64,000 bases of DNA from Dactylellina haptotyla (GCA_031310005.1 CM062379.1:4464001-4528000); one strand, 5' to 3'. Shown: positions 48,100 to 61,811, counted from the stretch's first letter. Notes: generated from the sequence alone by a model not told the origin. A program made the numbers and translations.

Positions 48100-49517
48100 T
48101 GCGGCGTTCGTGGATTCGAGTTGAGGAGCATGTGCACTCCGACTATACGAGATCGATCTTCTAGAACGTCATTCATTAAATTATAATTTTGTTTGGCATA
48201 TGGGTGCACGGACGTTTTGCGGTGTTCCAATGGTGGGGAGGCTGGGAAAGCGAGCGACGGTACTGTGAGGAATATCACGTAACATAATGGGCGGCAGGGT
48301 GCTTAAACTTTTTGTGATGAGGTGCGACGGGGTAAACGTTCGGTTAGGCAGCTTGCTTTATCAACGGGCTGAATTCGAACCTGATAATGCCGCACAATTC
48401 GGACACATCTGCAGAGTCGTCAACGTTTACTGTTTCGGTTCACGACCCACCCTTGTCTGGCGTTCGTGCTAAAACCCAACAGTCCCCGCAATCCTGAGCT
48501 CGGTGAAGTCTTGAAAGTTCTCACAATTATAACTGTCCAACCCCTCCTGGATGCCTCCTCCAAAGGGGCAAACGCGCGACCATGGTAGATAGAAAGACAC
48601 TGTATGTTGCATCGTTGACCCATACTGGGGTTTGAATCGTACTTCCCTGCGCGCAGGCCTTTCGCCGAAATACTCATAGGTTTCCCCAATATTAATTGTT
48701 GATTCTAATGTTGCCATCGAAAAAGATGGTATTAATTGATCAAGTATCAGAATGCCCAGTTGCAAGCGCTAGTTCGCATGCTAGGTAGCAATCTTTGGTC
48801 CCTTCCCCCAGAAAACTGGTTCATGGAAATGGAGCCCGGGTTAACGAATCCGCTTCAATTAGAACATGGATCCCTGTCCAGGTGATGACTTCAGGGTTCT
48901 TGATAATCTATTGTCCTGGGCTATAGCGGACCTGTAAGATTAAACATCAAGTCTCTCAAGCCTTGATCCTCGTCGATATCAACGGCGTTCCCAAGAATTC
49001 GCATCTCTTTAGAGATAAGCTCCAACAGGCTTGAATTTCCGCGACAAATTTTAATCCTGCAGATTATTTGCGCTTAGTTGACACCCAAAGAAACGGTGAC
49101 AGATATGCCCACACGTCTTAATAGTGTCTCAGCGATGCGATGCTGTATGCACAAGCAGGCACACTTGCAAACCCGTGAGGGAGAGCTATAGCACCACCAA
49201 TTATTGGATTACACTTGACTAATCCCCAATGAGAATGACCTTTGTCCCTGTTTATCCCGATAGCCAATTCTGTGAATTTGATATCCCACAACCCTAGATC
49301 GGTGTTTCAAGCGTGAATGATAGCAATCCATCACTATAAGAATGTATTGAAATGTTTTAACCGGTCATCCAATAGGCCACAAAAGCAAGATTCCTCGTGC
49401 TCAAGCTCACACATCTCGTGAAGTGACTAATATTGACAATTAAAAAAAAAAAAAATAGTAGTAGTAATAGTAATATTAGTAGTAATAAGAAAAACGAATA
49501 GAGAGTAAAAGGAATAT
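48100..49517. other. Intergenic region, hydrolase promoter side
   Basis: About 1.4 kb with no recognisable gene. It includes the hydrolase promoter and the 3' end of the racemase gene, plus a poly-A and TAG-type simple repeat at about 49442-49490. Confidence 0.5.
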
Positions 49518-50569
49518 TTATGCGTCATTTCCGTACCCAGACCTGATCATGCCGTAGACTTGCATAACCCCCGCTTTCACACCGTCAACTATATATACTG
49601 ATTTGCCTAGGGGTTCTAGTGCTCGAGTTACCGCGTCGTCCAATCCAGCCATCCCAGCACACTATAAGTAAGTATTGTTAGCACCTACCAAACACCTTTT
49701 CACTTTTCTCTTGTCTCGCATTAGGGCAAGGCGATTTGGGTGCCGTATAAATTGATTCATATTCTTAGGTTTTGGGAATAACTTACCCCGAGACAGATAA
49801 CTCGAACATCTCCTCGACCTACCAGCCTAACGACTGCGTCTCCAATCCTTTTTCTTACTTCATCGGGGCCAACCGAATGCAGCTCGTCTGCATTTAAACC
49901 TGTGCTCTCAACGCCCTCAAAGCCACTTCCCTCCTCGCCAACGAAGTTGCCTACGCTTATACTGAGAAGATCTTCCCATATTTTCCCCGTTGTAACTATG
50001 CCCCAGCCCCCGGGCCCCTTGAGCAGTAACGCATGCGTTATACTAGCTTCGAAGATGCTTATAACAGGTTTACTAGTGTATTGCCGTAATAGAGGTACGA
50101 GCGGGTGTTCCGAATAGCAGGCGACGACAAAGCCCGCATGGTGCGGAAGATAGGGCATTAGCGCAGGGAGACAGGCATCAGCCGAGAGCGCCGAAGTTAC
50201 ACTGTCATTTATTGAACGTGGAGCGGAAGGCGGGCCGGTGAAAAAAGATAGAATGGTCTGTCAATATAAAAGCAATACTCGCAGCGAATATCAGCTCCCT
50301 GAATTGTTACCTTTAATTGGTATCAAACGTATCCCCCGCGAAAAGGGACGACTCGACACGTTTGGACATGTCTGGTGTCCTGGTATGGCCATGGTTCATA
50401 TTCGTTCAAAAACAGAAGAACAAAAACAGCCACCCATTTCTTGAGGCACGCGGGGATCCGGAATTACACCTACATCAGCAGGGACGAGAGGCTCCAGCAT
50501 TTGCTTCAGGGAGTCGGTTATCGAAGTCGTCGAATTGGGGTTTATCACCAGAATCGACCTCGGCGCCAT
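49518..50569 (-). CDS. DCG1: Asp/Glu/hydantoin racemase family protein (Dcg1-like)
   Basis: Exons in transcript order are 50569-50474, 50257-49787 and 49661-49518, 236 codons, the usual size. The chain starts with ILVINPNST, the family's substrate phosphate/carboxylate-binding start. Both catalytic cysteines of cofactor-independent racemases are present: VVACYSEHP in the first half and ICLGCAGMAGLDD in the second. GPPSAPRSINDSV and the C-terminal DGVKAGV are typical of the hydantoin racemase/Dcg1 subgroup. In yeast DCG1 lies in the allantoin (DAL) gene cluster, although its role is unproven. The enzyme is expected to be cytosolic. The first intron (about 216 nt) is longer than others here but no extra exon is needed. 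An NCS1 permease gene lies 5.9 kb away in divergent orientation. Confidence 0.93.
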
Positions 50570-52802
50570 GTTTGGGTGGCCGCTGGGCAGGAGGAACTGA
50601 ACTATCATATTTCGTGCACTCGTTTTAGCGCGAGATAAAACGAAAGTCGACCGCAAGTCCAAGAAAAAGTCATGGGATTTTTGGGGAAATGAGTTGGTTG
50701 GGTTTTCGGGCGAAAACAAGGTGTTTCTGAGGTCACAGCTTGTTGCCATGGACTGACTGGCCAGCTGCCAGAGATGGCGTCCCTCACAAATATCTTACGT
50801 ACCTGCGGAATAGCGGCAGATGCGGCTGGGGCGAAAATGTAGGGGGTGGAACGAAGCTGCTTGCAGCAGCAGCAGCAAATGGGACGCCTTGTCACACGAG
50901 CTGTAGGTTGGGAGACTGGCTGGTTATCCGGGGCGAGAATATGTCGATGGATCGATCGATAGTTTGGAGCGGTACGTATGCGTGTGTCTTTGCTTTGGAT
51001 ATGGATTCGATTCTTCAAATCACAGCTGTTAAATTTCTTTCGCGAACAGGCAGCAACATGGCCGCCATATCATAAATATGGCTCAGCAAGAATAGCGGCA
51101 GCAACTGTGGCCGCAGCCGAAGAGGGAGAGGAACGCACTATACTACGATGGCCGATTTGCTTGCGCTAGAGTAACCCACCGCTAGAGCTCACACGCGCGT
51201 TCGTTGGCCCTCTCGCCGGCTGCTTCTCTTTCCCTTCCGTCGCAATTGTCAAATTGCAGCACTAGCTTTGACTTGCCTGGTCTTAGCCAATCCAGGTGAG
51301 TTAATATGTGCCAACTAGAGCCGAAGCTGTTAAATAGCGGAGAACCCGGCGTGGTCTCTTTCTACATGTATGTTTTGCTCACCTTCAAAGCGTAAACTGG
51401 GCAGGAAGGTCTGTGCGAGAGTGGCTCACCCAAAAAGTACACTTGGACGTGGAATTGATCGATCTCCGTCTGCAGCTGCTCCCTTGACCGGAAGAGCAGA
51501 TACCGAAGAGCAGAAGTTGTGTCGGAGAAGAAATAGATGTTCTGGCTTCAAACCCATGCCTAGCCAGTGGTGAGAATCCGAAGGTTATTTATATCCTTAA
51601 CGGTGTTCCAGACATCTGCTCCTACCGGCACTTTAACACCTCCACACCAGTGCAGATATGCAGCCTGTCCTGCTCTTGCTTGTTATTTTTATTTTTCGCC
51701 AGTTCTAATTTTATTTCTATACTTTAAACAACAGTTCCTTCTTCTTCTTTTTTTTTTTTTCCCGCTCTCCACTAATAATAGCATACTGGTATAGGGCTCA
51801 GCAAAGATTAGTAGTTTTGTCGAACATGCTATACAATGTTAGTCTTAAGGTTTGTTGAACTATAGCTCGATAATCCCCGTTCAACCTGCATGGTTGGGCG
51901 TACAGTACACTTCAAGACCACTTGACGTCCCGCCGACCAGCCTACCTTAGACCTACCTTGGGCATGCGGTACAATAAAACTTCAAAAGAAGAAAAATAAG
52001 GGGGAATAAATACGAAAGCCCTGTACCATATGTAGACAACGGCAATAGACCCGAGGTATAAATTGACACTCAGCTATGGCTGACTGTGGCCGTGGTTTGG
52101 AGGAACAGGGACACGGGAAGGCAAATAAGTGTCGCCCTCTATTGCATAGGACGACGAGCAGGGTAAATAATTCGGTAGGCCTAGCTTGCTTACAACTCCT
52201 CAGCCATATTACACCGTTACATGAGCGAAAAACAGGATGAGCTACGTGAAATAGACATATGGATATCGCGTCACACGTGAAAGGGGAGAAAACGTATACG
52301 CTCAACGATATTATGTATATGTTACAACATCCAGTCTTCATACCAGCTCACAATCAAAGTCTTTGAGAGTTCAAGGGAATCGCTTCGCGCCAGCATGTCC
52401 ACCAACTTGTCAGCCAGGGGTCGGATTATCATCGTGAGCAGCTACTTAGTGAACAGCATATTAGCAAAGCAAACTACGAGCTTTCCTCAATAGAACCCCT
52501 CTCCACTTTTCGGTGGGCCGAAGAGCGAGATGAACCAGGAACCAAAGAAAGTTTTCACCAGCCGTCGAAAATCTGGAGCCTACTGACGAATCGGGTGACA
52601 TTTAGGGCGCTAGTAGCTGCAGCCGGGTACTCAGACCGCATGCACTTTGCTGCATCCCGCACTATTGTGACCCGTTTCTCGGGAAGCTATCTCGCATTTC
52701 AGATCCAGCCTTGACCAAGATTTGGGAGAGTCTCCAACCCCCTTCCATGAATTTTCTCACTGTTCTTTCTATCTTCCATAGTCGAAGCCGGTTGAGAGCA
52801 TT

Positions 52803-52867
52803 AATTATTATTATTATCTAATTTTGTCTATAACTTGGATTATTATTATTATTACTGTTGTTGTTGC
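52803..52867 (+). repeat. ATT/TTG trinucleotide repeats
   Basis: Two runs of ATT-type triplets flank a 20-base spacer, and the second grades into TTG units. Confidence 0.75.
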
Positions 52868-53770
52868 TCTTCCTGTTGGCCATTCTGCTGATGAATGTGT
52901 CTGTCCCTCGAGATTTTGGCGTGAGGGTCTGGACCTACCCTACTACTGTCACCGGCCAACCCCTGCGAAGGTGTGGCGGGAAAGCCACAGACCCTCTACC
53001 TTAACTTCTTAGTTTGGAGTATTTGCGGAAGATCAGAAATAAATGCGCAGTTTAAGTTCAACATGTTAAGCATATTTGGCGGGCAATATTGTCTAGCATT
53101 TCCCAATCGGCATCAGCAACACGAGTGCCATTGTATACCATGACATGAGCTCCATTGCTGCCTTTAATCATATGCTATATTTATTATGTTTCAATAACAA
53201 GTCCTACGGATAGACATTTCGGAGATAGAATCTGACAGCCAAAGTGCCTGCGCTTCGACATCGGTACGTTTCAGCTTGACGTAGAATTCGCAATTTCTTC
53301 GGATTAATAAGTTGTCACAGAACCCTGCAGGAGCGGGAATACTTTCCTTTTGCGAAAGCCCAGAGAAACGGTCGGAAAACCAGAAAGGGCTGGAAACTTA
53401 CGAACAGTTTCCAGATTAAATGGAATCTTTGAACCGAGGAAAAAGAAACATAGGAGGCACGGGCTTTAATTAGAGAATAATACTACAAAGAAATAAAAGA
53501 ACGTTCATTATGGGCACTAGTTTGTGGCAGATGAGAAATAATTATTGCAATTGCTAGACAGTGGTGTATTACCCGGCCGTTTCCAGGGCCAGGACAGGCA
53601 TGCGGTATAGTTCCATTCCGTCAACCCCAACCTTTTGCAAAGGCAGCCAACTATTCAATTCAGGAACATGTTTCCAAAAACCCGTAGCTTGCAGCAGATG
53701 CGGGAAGAAAAAAGACAGGCAAAAAAAAGAGCTCACAAAGTAGAGATCTTGATAACTTGATAATAAATCG

Positions 53771-53845
53771 GAAAAGGAAGAAGGAGAAGAAGAAGAAGAA
53801 GAAGAGGAGGAGGAGGAGGAGGAGGAGGAGGAGGAGGAGGAAGAA
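53771..53845 (+). repeat. GAA/GAG purine trinucleotide repeat
   Basis: About 75 bases of uninterrupted purines on the plus strand: GAA units followed by about ten GAG/AGG units. It explains the artificial poly-Arg/Lys and poly-Leu/Phe open frames on the two strands. Confidence 0.9.
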
Positions 53846-56469
53846 TATTCCCTCTCCAGAATCGACCACTCAGGAGACAGGCTATCTCGTGAGCGAATAT
53901 GCTATTCCGTCGGGGTATCGCATATCAAACAAGGTGGTTTGGTGAACTGGGTTTCGTTTGCAAATTGACGGAAGGCAGTGGGTTCATCGGAAACAATTCA
54001 AGCCGCAAAACCTGAATCTGTGATTTAGTAGGTTGCATCAGCCGATAGCCTCTAGAGATTACGGAAGGTTCTCGAGAGGGAGAAACTTCAACGAGAGCTG
54101 CCTTTACAAACCTGACATGAGGGCGCACACCATGCCTGCTAGCCGTGACACCGCCTCCGGCGTGTTTCCCACCGTAAGATTTAGAATAGAAGAACCCCAT
54201 GGTTTGTTGTTCTAATGCTGTCTTTCAAGCCGTGTCATTAGTGGAGGAAGCATGTAGAGGTTTATGGATTCAAACGAACCGAATATGATATGTGGATCTG
54301 GATGTTAACTTTGGTGGAAAAAAATTGAGACGTCACTTCGGTGTCAAAAACATTATTTTGCACAGGAAAAAGCTTTTTATTTATAACAATCCGATTGTGT
54401 ACGATTGTCGACATCATCATTTCCCTGAAGGTCACTTTAAAAAGTTATTCAATTTCTTGCATATATTGCGTAGGCCAAGAAGCATCCAACACAGCATCCT
54501 AAAGATAGATGCAGAGTCTCTCGCCACTTTTCACTCGCCACATCGAAGCAAGAAAGAAAGCAGGAAATCATATCAAGAATGCTATTGGATAGGTTGAATG
54601 CCATGCAGATCCCATCTGCATCTATTCAACGTCTAAAGTTTCCGGCTAGTCTAAGTTTGGGTTCCTAACAGCGAGGCAGCCAAGACACCAGATTTGCCCA
54701 TTCGTTATCAGCTTCGCTAAACCACGCATGTGTTATCTCTGTCCATAGATATGCCTATCTGCAGAAGATCTAGATTCAAGATGGCGAGGGCGCCACGCTC
54801 CAAAATGCATTAAATGCTAGCTTTGTTCGCGCACTCGGGAATCTTTCTTCGACAGGAGCTTATAAGTTGAATGTCACCGAATCTCAATAAATGAGCAGGA
54901 GAGACCTGGGTCTCGTGAAAAATGAAGCCCCCGGAAATTAGACATCAGAACTTCTGCCACTAATGTTGACGATTTAAGTTGGGGTTTATCAACGGGTCCC
55001 GAGAGCATATTATCTAACTTCACACACAGGAGATACTTTGGCACTTAAACTCCATGGTATATATACTAGGCAAATGCAGCCTCATCATATGCTCTACCAT
55101 CAGAGACTAAACTCGCCAGAAAGTATTCCTGCTTTAATTGGAGTGCCTAGAGTTGTCTAAGAAGGGTCTAAATCGCACAGATTTTTGGACACCTCTTTGT
55201 TCACAAACGAAAAAAATATATCATGTGTGATGTGGAAGGGAAAAACAAAAGATTGGGAATCGCAAAAAAGTTGATTCATCGAAATTCAGCGAGCCACGAT
55301 TACATACAAACCTGGGTAGGAACATCTAGAGCCTGCTTATCTCCTGTAATAATGGTTGGCATTGAGGAGAACGTTTATCAGCGCTACATTTTTTTGGGGT
55401 TTTCGGAGGTCAACCGAAACTGGCAAGCTGCATCCAAACGTTCTAGCAGCCCTGAATGTCTGTTTCCAAGATCTGCACGAAGGCCTTATCGGCTATGGAC
55501 CGCTACCGAATTTTAGGCAACTAAAAACTTGCAAGTGATCCTCAATATTGATGCATAGTAGGAAAAGGGAAAATTTTTAAAATTTTTTCTCTCAAATTGG
55601 CGTTGGGGTTGACAATACGGGTATCAACAGGTGCACCCCCCCAATACCAGATGGCGAGCCAAGCGAGGTGAGGAAAAAAAAAAAACTCTTCTGCATGAAG
55701 CCCCGTACTATTTGTTATCAGCGCAGCGCTATGGCGTTGGAATGGTGATGTTCGAAGCTTATCAGTGCCCCCGCGGTGGTAAGAAAGTGCGAAAAGCCTG
55801 TTACTCGATCGTATCGAGAAAGAGAAATGATTTCGACCCCGATTGAGCAGGGGTAAACCCGCGTGAACGCACTTCGCCGAACCAATCATGGGTGGCAGGG
55901 ATTCGACGTCAGTCGCTAGGGAAATAGTCCCGAGGACTTGCTCGAGCTCGCGTGAACCCTGCGCGAAGCTAAGACTTCCTCTATGAGCATCCTTCCCCGT
56001 TGTTATCTTTGGGCTTCCCAACCCGACATCTGCTTTCCCCCAATGGCGAAATGTCTTTTACATGCATGACAGTCAAGCTCTGATCCCAGTCGCGCGACCT
56101 CGAGGAGGACGAAGGGAACGAAGAAGAGTACATGCGGTACACGGTATGTATAAGGAGAATGAAATCGTTCTTGATTGATCGGACGAGGGAGAAAATTTGG
56201 CGAGGGCAAGTCCGAGATGATCCAACGAACATCTTGCTTAGCTCGGTCTAAGACGTCTGCGCATTCCATGCCGATGCAGTCCTCCGCCTGCTGGGTAGGG
56301 CATGGGTCTTCCAACCATCCTGCATCCGTGTCACCCCCACTTCGATGCACTACATCCAAGCTAGGCTCACACGAGCGAGAAAGACTTATGCGAAAACACC
56401 CCGACTTTGGTGTTTGTACATGGACTTACGCATGTACAAATGACAGGCGCCGCGAACCTAGTGTAAGAT

Positions 56470-58762
56470 ATGCCCGTTGGCTCTTTCGGCTCCTCCGATG
56501 GAGATGACCTGGAGTTGGAGTATTTGAACCCTGGGATTCCTTCCTCATCAGAACCTGCTCTGGGGATTGACTCTGAAGATTCACCTATCGCTCCTGTCAC
56601 CGGCGCCAATTCATCCAGGCCATTTATATCTTCTTTCCCTGTTGACGAGGACGAATATTTCGAAGAACGTCGCAGTCTTTTGACCTCTGTCAGAGGAGGT
56701 ACCTTTCGAAAAGGCCACAAGATGGGTACCAAATTCGACGCATTCATCAAGAAGATTGAGGTCGACAACGAGGCGGGTCTTACTAGCAGACAGCTTTTTC
56801 TGCTCAACGATGACTTGAAGCCTGTGGAGCCAGCCCGCCGGAAATGGCAGTGGTTCAACTTTGTGTTTTTCTGGGTGGCGGATTCATTCAACGTTAATAC
56901 TTGGTGAGAAGCCATTTCTATTCCATATACGCCTAACTTATCCTAAGATGTTAACCTATTTTTTAGGATGATTGGAGCTAGTACTATTGTCGGATTTGGA
57001 CTCAATTGGTGGCAGGTATATCTCATTAAACTGGATTATTTCTCATATCTGGAAAATCAATCTAATATCGCCTTCGTTTCTAGGCATGGCTTACTGTCTG
57101 GGTCGGATACTTCATTGCAGGTTGCTTTATCTGTCTCACAGGTCGGATTGGTGCCATGTATCACATCTCATTCCCGGTTGTTGCGAGAAGTTCCTTCGGA
57201 ATATGGGGTTCACTTTGGCCAGTTTTTAACAGGGCAGCAATGGCCTGTATCTGGTATGGTGTGCAGGCATGGATAGGCGGTACTTGTGTGTATTTGATGA
57301 TCCGCAGTATCTGGAATAGCTGGGACAACATCCCTAATACGATCCATGCAAAACCCGGTGTAAGATTTTCGCCCTCTTAACCCATTCGCATGAAGATATT
57401 CGAGATTAACATGTTAGCTAGTCCCTGCTCAATACCCGCGATTTCGTGTCATTCTTTCTCTTTTGGCTTTGCTCTCTACCGGCCATCTGGTTTCCCGTTC
57501 ATCAGATCCGCCACCTGTTCACAGTCAAGTCTTATGTCGTCCCAGTTGCTGGTAAGAATTCTCTAAGTGAAAACACATGGTGGACTGTATAATGATACAT
57601 AGTTCAAAATAGGTATCGCTTTTTTAATTTGGTCCCTTGTTCGGGCTGGAGGAATCGGCGGAATTGTCCACAAACCCGCGAAAGCTACTGGTAGTGACCT
57701 TGCCTGGGGTGTTATCCAAGGAATCATGTCTTCGATTGCCAACTTTGCGACATTGATTGTCAATGATCCTGATTTCTCCGTAAGTTACTAATGCTATCTT
57801 TTTTATCCTGCCCGGAAAACTAACAAAATGGTATGTAAAGAGATTCGCCAAGAAACCGAAGGACGCGCTCTGGTCTCAACTTATTACTATCCCTACTGGC
57901 TTCGCGCTCACTTCTTTGATCGGTATATTGACCACCTCGGCTTGTACTGTTATCTACGGTAAAGAAATATGGAACCCTTTGGACCTACTCAAGTACTTCT
58001 TGGACGACGGCGGCACAGGTGCCCGAGTTGGTGTATTCTTCATTTCAATGTCTTTTGCTTTGGCCCAGCTAGGAACGAATATCGCTGCCAATTCCGTTTC
58101 TGCCGGTACTGATATGACAGCTTTGCTGCCCCGATTCCTCAATATCAGACGTGGAGGGTATATTTGTGCCGCTGTTGGTATTGCTATGTGCCCGTGGAAC
58201 CTCTTGGAGAGCACTAATAGTTTCACAACTTATCTATCTGCTTACTCGGTTTTCCTAAGTTCTATTGCCGGGGTCTTGATATCGGACTACTACTTTGTCC
58301 GTAAGGGTTATTTACAAATCAAGGACCTATATTCTGGAAAATCTACCGGTCCATACTATTATACATTTGGTTTCAACTGGAGAGGCTACACTGCTTATAT
58401 CTGTGGTATTCTGCCCAACAGTAAGTCTTATAGCCGAAAATCTACCAATAAATACTAAATGGTTTGTTGCTAATGTGAATTATTTAGTCGTTGGATTCGT
58501 TGGTGCCATCGGAAAAGACGTCCCAATTGGTGCCACATACATTTACCGTCTCAACTTCTTTGCCGGGTTCATCGCTTCCTCTGGTATTTATTGGCTCGTT
58601 AATCATTTCTTCCCAGTTCCAGGGTGTGCAGATACTTGGAATGAGGTTGGAGACGAGATCACAGAGGTTATTCTTGCTGAGGACTCAGACTCTACCTACT
58701 ATGATGAAGAACAAGCCCATGGAAAGGTACCACCTACTGCCGATGAAAAGGCGGTCTACTAG
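56470..58762 (+). CDS. NCS1 nucleobase/allantoin-type cation symporter permease
   Basis: Seven exons (56470-56903, 56967-57015, 57084-57359, 57422-57551, 57613-57779, 57841-58420, 58488-58762) give 636 codons in consistent phase. A cytoplasmic, acidic N-terminus of about 120 residues precedes twelve membrane segments. NCS1 landmarks are clear: [72 protein letters not shown] and [15 protein letters not shown]. This subgroup (Fur4/Dal4/Fui1) imports uracil, uridine, allantoin or related hydantoins across the plasma membrane; exact substrate is not evident. The C-terminus is acidic. A nearby Dcg1-like racemase hints at hydantoin or allantoin use. Exon 3 is set to end at GGT before GTAAGA, which keeps the frame. 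Confidence 0.94.
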
Positions 58763-60297
58763 ATTGTATATTATCTTGTGGACCCTATTTGATTTTGTTC
58801 TTTTTTTTCTTTTACAGTCATTTCAAATGAAGACCTACGAGTAGTAGATGCTGAGACCTGGATTTATGTTTTCTTCTGTTATAGCCCGGTCTTCTGCAGT
58901 CTGGCATGCGATCCGGCGGCTTTGATTGCGGTAGCATCCATTAATGTTATAACTGATTTGGGGAAACGGATAATATTGTTGTTTTTATTATTGGGTGGTA
59001 TGGTGTTGGTGATATCTTAGTCCTTGTGAATTGTATTTGGCTCTAGTTCTATAGATCTAGCCGACTAGGTATTTGAAATTCGAATTTATGGTTATTGAAA
59101 CGGGTTACCTTTGCAGGAGCTATAGTTTGCAAATTGATAGTTTGAAAAACCAAGAAATTTTGCCACGCAATAATAACACTTTGGGATAGGAAACAAACAA
59201 TACCCTTGTCTCGCAAGCCAGATGCCGTCCTGATCTCGCAAATGACAAGACCCTTCTATTACACTCACTTACCCAGAATTAAGATTTGACGAGATCAAAC
59301 AATGAACTTGTGAATTAAGCGGGTAAGAGGCATTCCCATATGATAATAAGTTTCACGGTTCCTATTCCCAGTTATTGGAATATCGATATTTTATCACTAT
59401 ACATCACAAATGGAAACATAATTAGAATTAATTCCAAGTGTAGGGGTCGCTACGAATTTAGTTCGGAAGACTCTAGATCTTGGTCTCTTATTTGCAAAAG
59501 CTTTTAGCATTACCTAGCCAAGGCTTTGAGCTAGATTCATAAATGTGATACCATAATCTTTACCCTTACTTGTTTTACGATCACCAACTATACGTCACTG
59601 CCTCGCTGTAGTGATGTAAGACTGTAATACAATATGTCGTGGATATGGAGGTTGAATGCCTTGTATCACGGTCCGAAAACGTACAAAATAGAGGATGATA
59701 TGTTTTTAGGCGGCTTCTAAACGCAAGCGCAGGCTTCCTATTGAATATTATGGTGGTGCTTTCACACGTATCCTAGTGGCGAGAGGAGCTTGTCGTTAAA
59801 GACCTAGCGAAGCCACTTAATACCATCCCGCAACATCAGAACCTGATTTGAATCAGTGATAGAAGATAGAGATAAGAGTGTTTCTGTAATAAGCTCCTAT
59901 ACTTTAAGCTTCAGTGGTCAATGAACTTAGCTCACTTAGACTCCTGAGATCACAAATAAGACTCTTGTGGAGAGCACTTAGTGATATAATTAATTATTTT
60001 ATTGAGGTTTAGTATACAATACACAAGGAGTGCAGAGCAATATATGAGAGAAGTGAGACTCCATTCGCCACCAAATCCATGTAGACACCCGTGGTAAAGA
60101 AAAAAGAACAAGGTTATGTAGAGCAAAGGAGAGATGAGAGGGCAGGGTCATTTTAGAAAGAGTTGTTAAGTTCATCTTGAGAAGAAAAACGTGTTTCAGC
60201 CACATCAGTATTATGATGGGCTCGGTTAGAGTGCAACGGCGTCAACGGTTGGCAGGTCTTTAAACACAATTGGGTCCCTGAGTGAGAGTCCTCCCTT
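58763..60297. other. Convergent intergenic region, NCS1 permease and IWS1
   Basis: About 1.5 kb of AT-rich sequence between two gene tails. No coding or RNA gene is recognisable, although the length exceeds what two 3' UTRs need. Confidence 0.5.
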
Positions 60298-61811
60298 CTA
60301 GGCAGCACCCTTTCCGGACCCGCGACCACCAACCTTGCCAGTAGCACGTGCTTTCAATCGTCTTATCGAATCTTCGGCACTGGCACCCAGCGGGCGGGCG
60401 GCGGCAGGGTCAATAGTTGAAATGTTAGATCGAGGAGCAATTGTGTATGTTTGTGGAGTCACATCAGGAACACGGGTGCGGTTGGCCTTAAGTTGTGGTG
60501 GCGCCAGCGCATCAGGCTTGTCTCTAAGGCTGCTGAGCTTTGTTTTGGTACGTTTGACACTATTAAAGGTCATCAATTAGTCATGTTGAAGCTCGCAGAT
60601 ATAGAAGAAAACGAAATAACTCACCTATGATCAAAGTCCGCTGTTTGTATCTTGCGATGCCTGTAATCGTTATGTTTCTCGAGAATAGGGCGGGACCAGT
60701 TTTCATACAACTTTTGAGCAGTAAATCGAATATGTTGTTGAGGCCGGGCATCTCGAATGTAGAAATTCAGAAGTTTACCAAGCCCGCTGATTCGCAAGTG
60801 GTCATAGTCGATGTCTTGCATCTCTAGGAGCACTTGGAATAAGTCGCGTTGTATGTCGTAAGCCGGTAGAGATCGATCAGGAAGAGGTTCTAGCCAGAAT
60901 CGGACGGCTTCTAGCACATTACCATCGATGATTGACTTGAGCTCTCTCTGGCGGAAGGCACTGAGGACTTCGGGGAGCATTTTGAGCTTGCGGGTGGCAG
61001 GGCGGCCGGCTTCCTTGTCATCTGCGTCGTCTCTCGCTGCAGCTTTCATACGGTTCGTCAAATCGGCTACCATATCATCATAGAAGGTCGAGTCCTGGTT
61101 GGTAATCGGTTAGAAGGTTGCATAGGAGTAGTTTATTTAGGTAGCCATACACCGTCCTGTTTTCTCTTTCTACCCGGGGCTTTAACCACTTTATCAATCT
61201 TACTATCAAGCTCCTTCAGTTTACCTATTGACACAATTGCTGGTTAAAAACGCCGCCTCCATTTACACAAGCACATGATTTGGAGATTTTTACTTACGTT
61301 CATTCGCAGTAAGAGGTTTTGCTGGCCGTGCCGGCTTCTCGCCGCCGTCACTGTCCACCTCTTTAACTTCATCCCTAGTTTTGCGTGACCGCCGGCTAAC
61401 TTCCTTTTTCTTCTGCCCACCAGATCCTTCTCCTCTAGCCCTTCTGTGAACACCCATTTTCTGCATAGCATCCTTGTCAAGGTCGACTTCTGGCCTTTCC
61501 CGGCCAGCAACCAAATCGTCATCGTCAATGTCGGCAAGATCATCCAGCTCGTCTTCATCCAAATCCGACAGATCTGACAAGTCACTGTCGCCGTCGTCTA
61601 GGTCTTTGTCCTTGCCGGCTGAGATGCGGGCGGAATCAACGGCCGCAATGTCATCTTCGGAGTCAAGGCCATGCGTGACGATCTTCTTGCGTGGTTCGTC
61701 GGGCTCTTTGTCGCTGATTTCCATATCGGAAATGTCCTCGAAGCTGGGAGTGGGCGGCTTCCCAGACGCATCCGCGGCAATCGCTGTTTTTTGGGTGGTC
61801 GTGTCCGACAT
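60298..61811 (-). CDS. IWS1: Transcription elongation factor Iws1/Spn1
   Basis: Exons in transcript order are 61811-61298, 61224-61151, 61094-60625 and 60559-60298, 439 codons. The first 180 residues are acidic and Ser/Asp-rich, as in the family (SDLSDLSDLDEDELDDL). The conserved TFIIS N-terminal (LW) domain follows: TRKLKMLPEVLSAFRQRELK, VRFWLEPLPDRSLPAYDIQR, ISGLGKLLNFYIRD and AQKLYENWSRPIL. A basic tail ends in Gly/Arg-rich sequence. Iws1 binds the histone chaperone Spt6 and RNA polymerase II in the nucleus and couples elongation to mRNA export and chromatin. The start codon is the first ATG of the frame and begins 394 bp from the divergent TOM5 start. Confidence 0.95.

Larger units (their letters stand above)
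50570..56469. other. 5.9-kb gene-poor region between racemase and NCS1 permease
   Basis: I found no coding exon with a recognisable family on either strand. Open frames are short, and those at 53660-53945 come from a purine triplet repeat. Simple repeats include ATT-type runs at 52803-52867 and GAA/GAG at 53771-53845. Transposon remnants too decayed to see by eye cannot be excluded. Promoters of the racemase and the permease must lie at the two ends. Confidence 0.5.

Noticed and set aside
53660-53945. Open frames with poly-Arg/Lys (+) and poly-Leu/Phe (-)
   Set aside because: They are translations of the GAA/GAG purine repeat.
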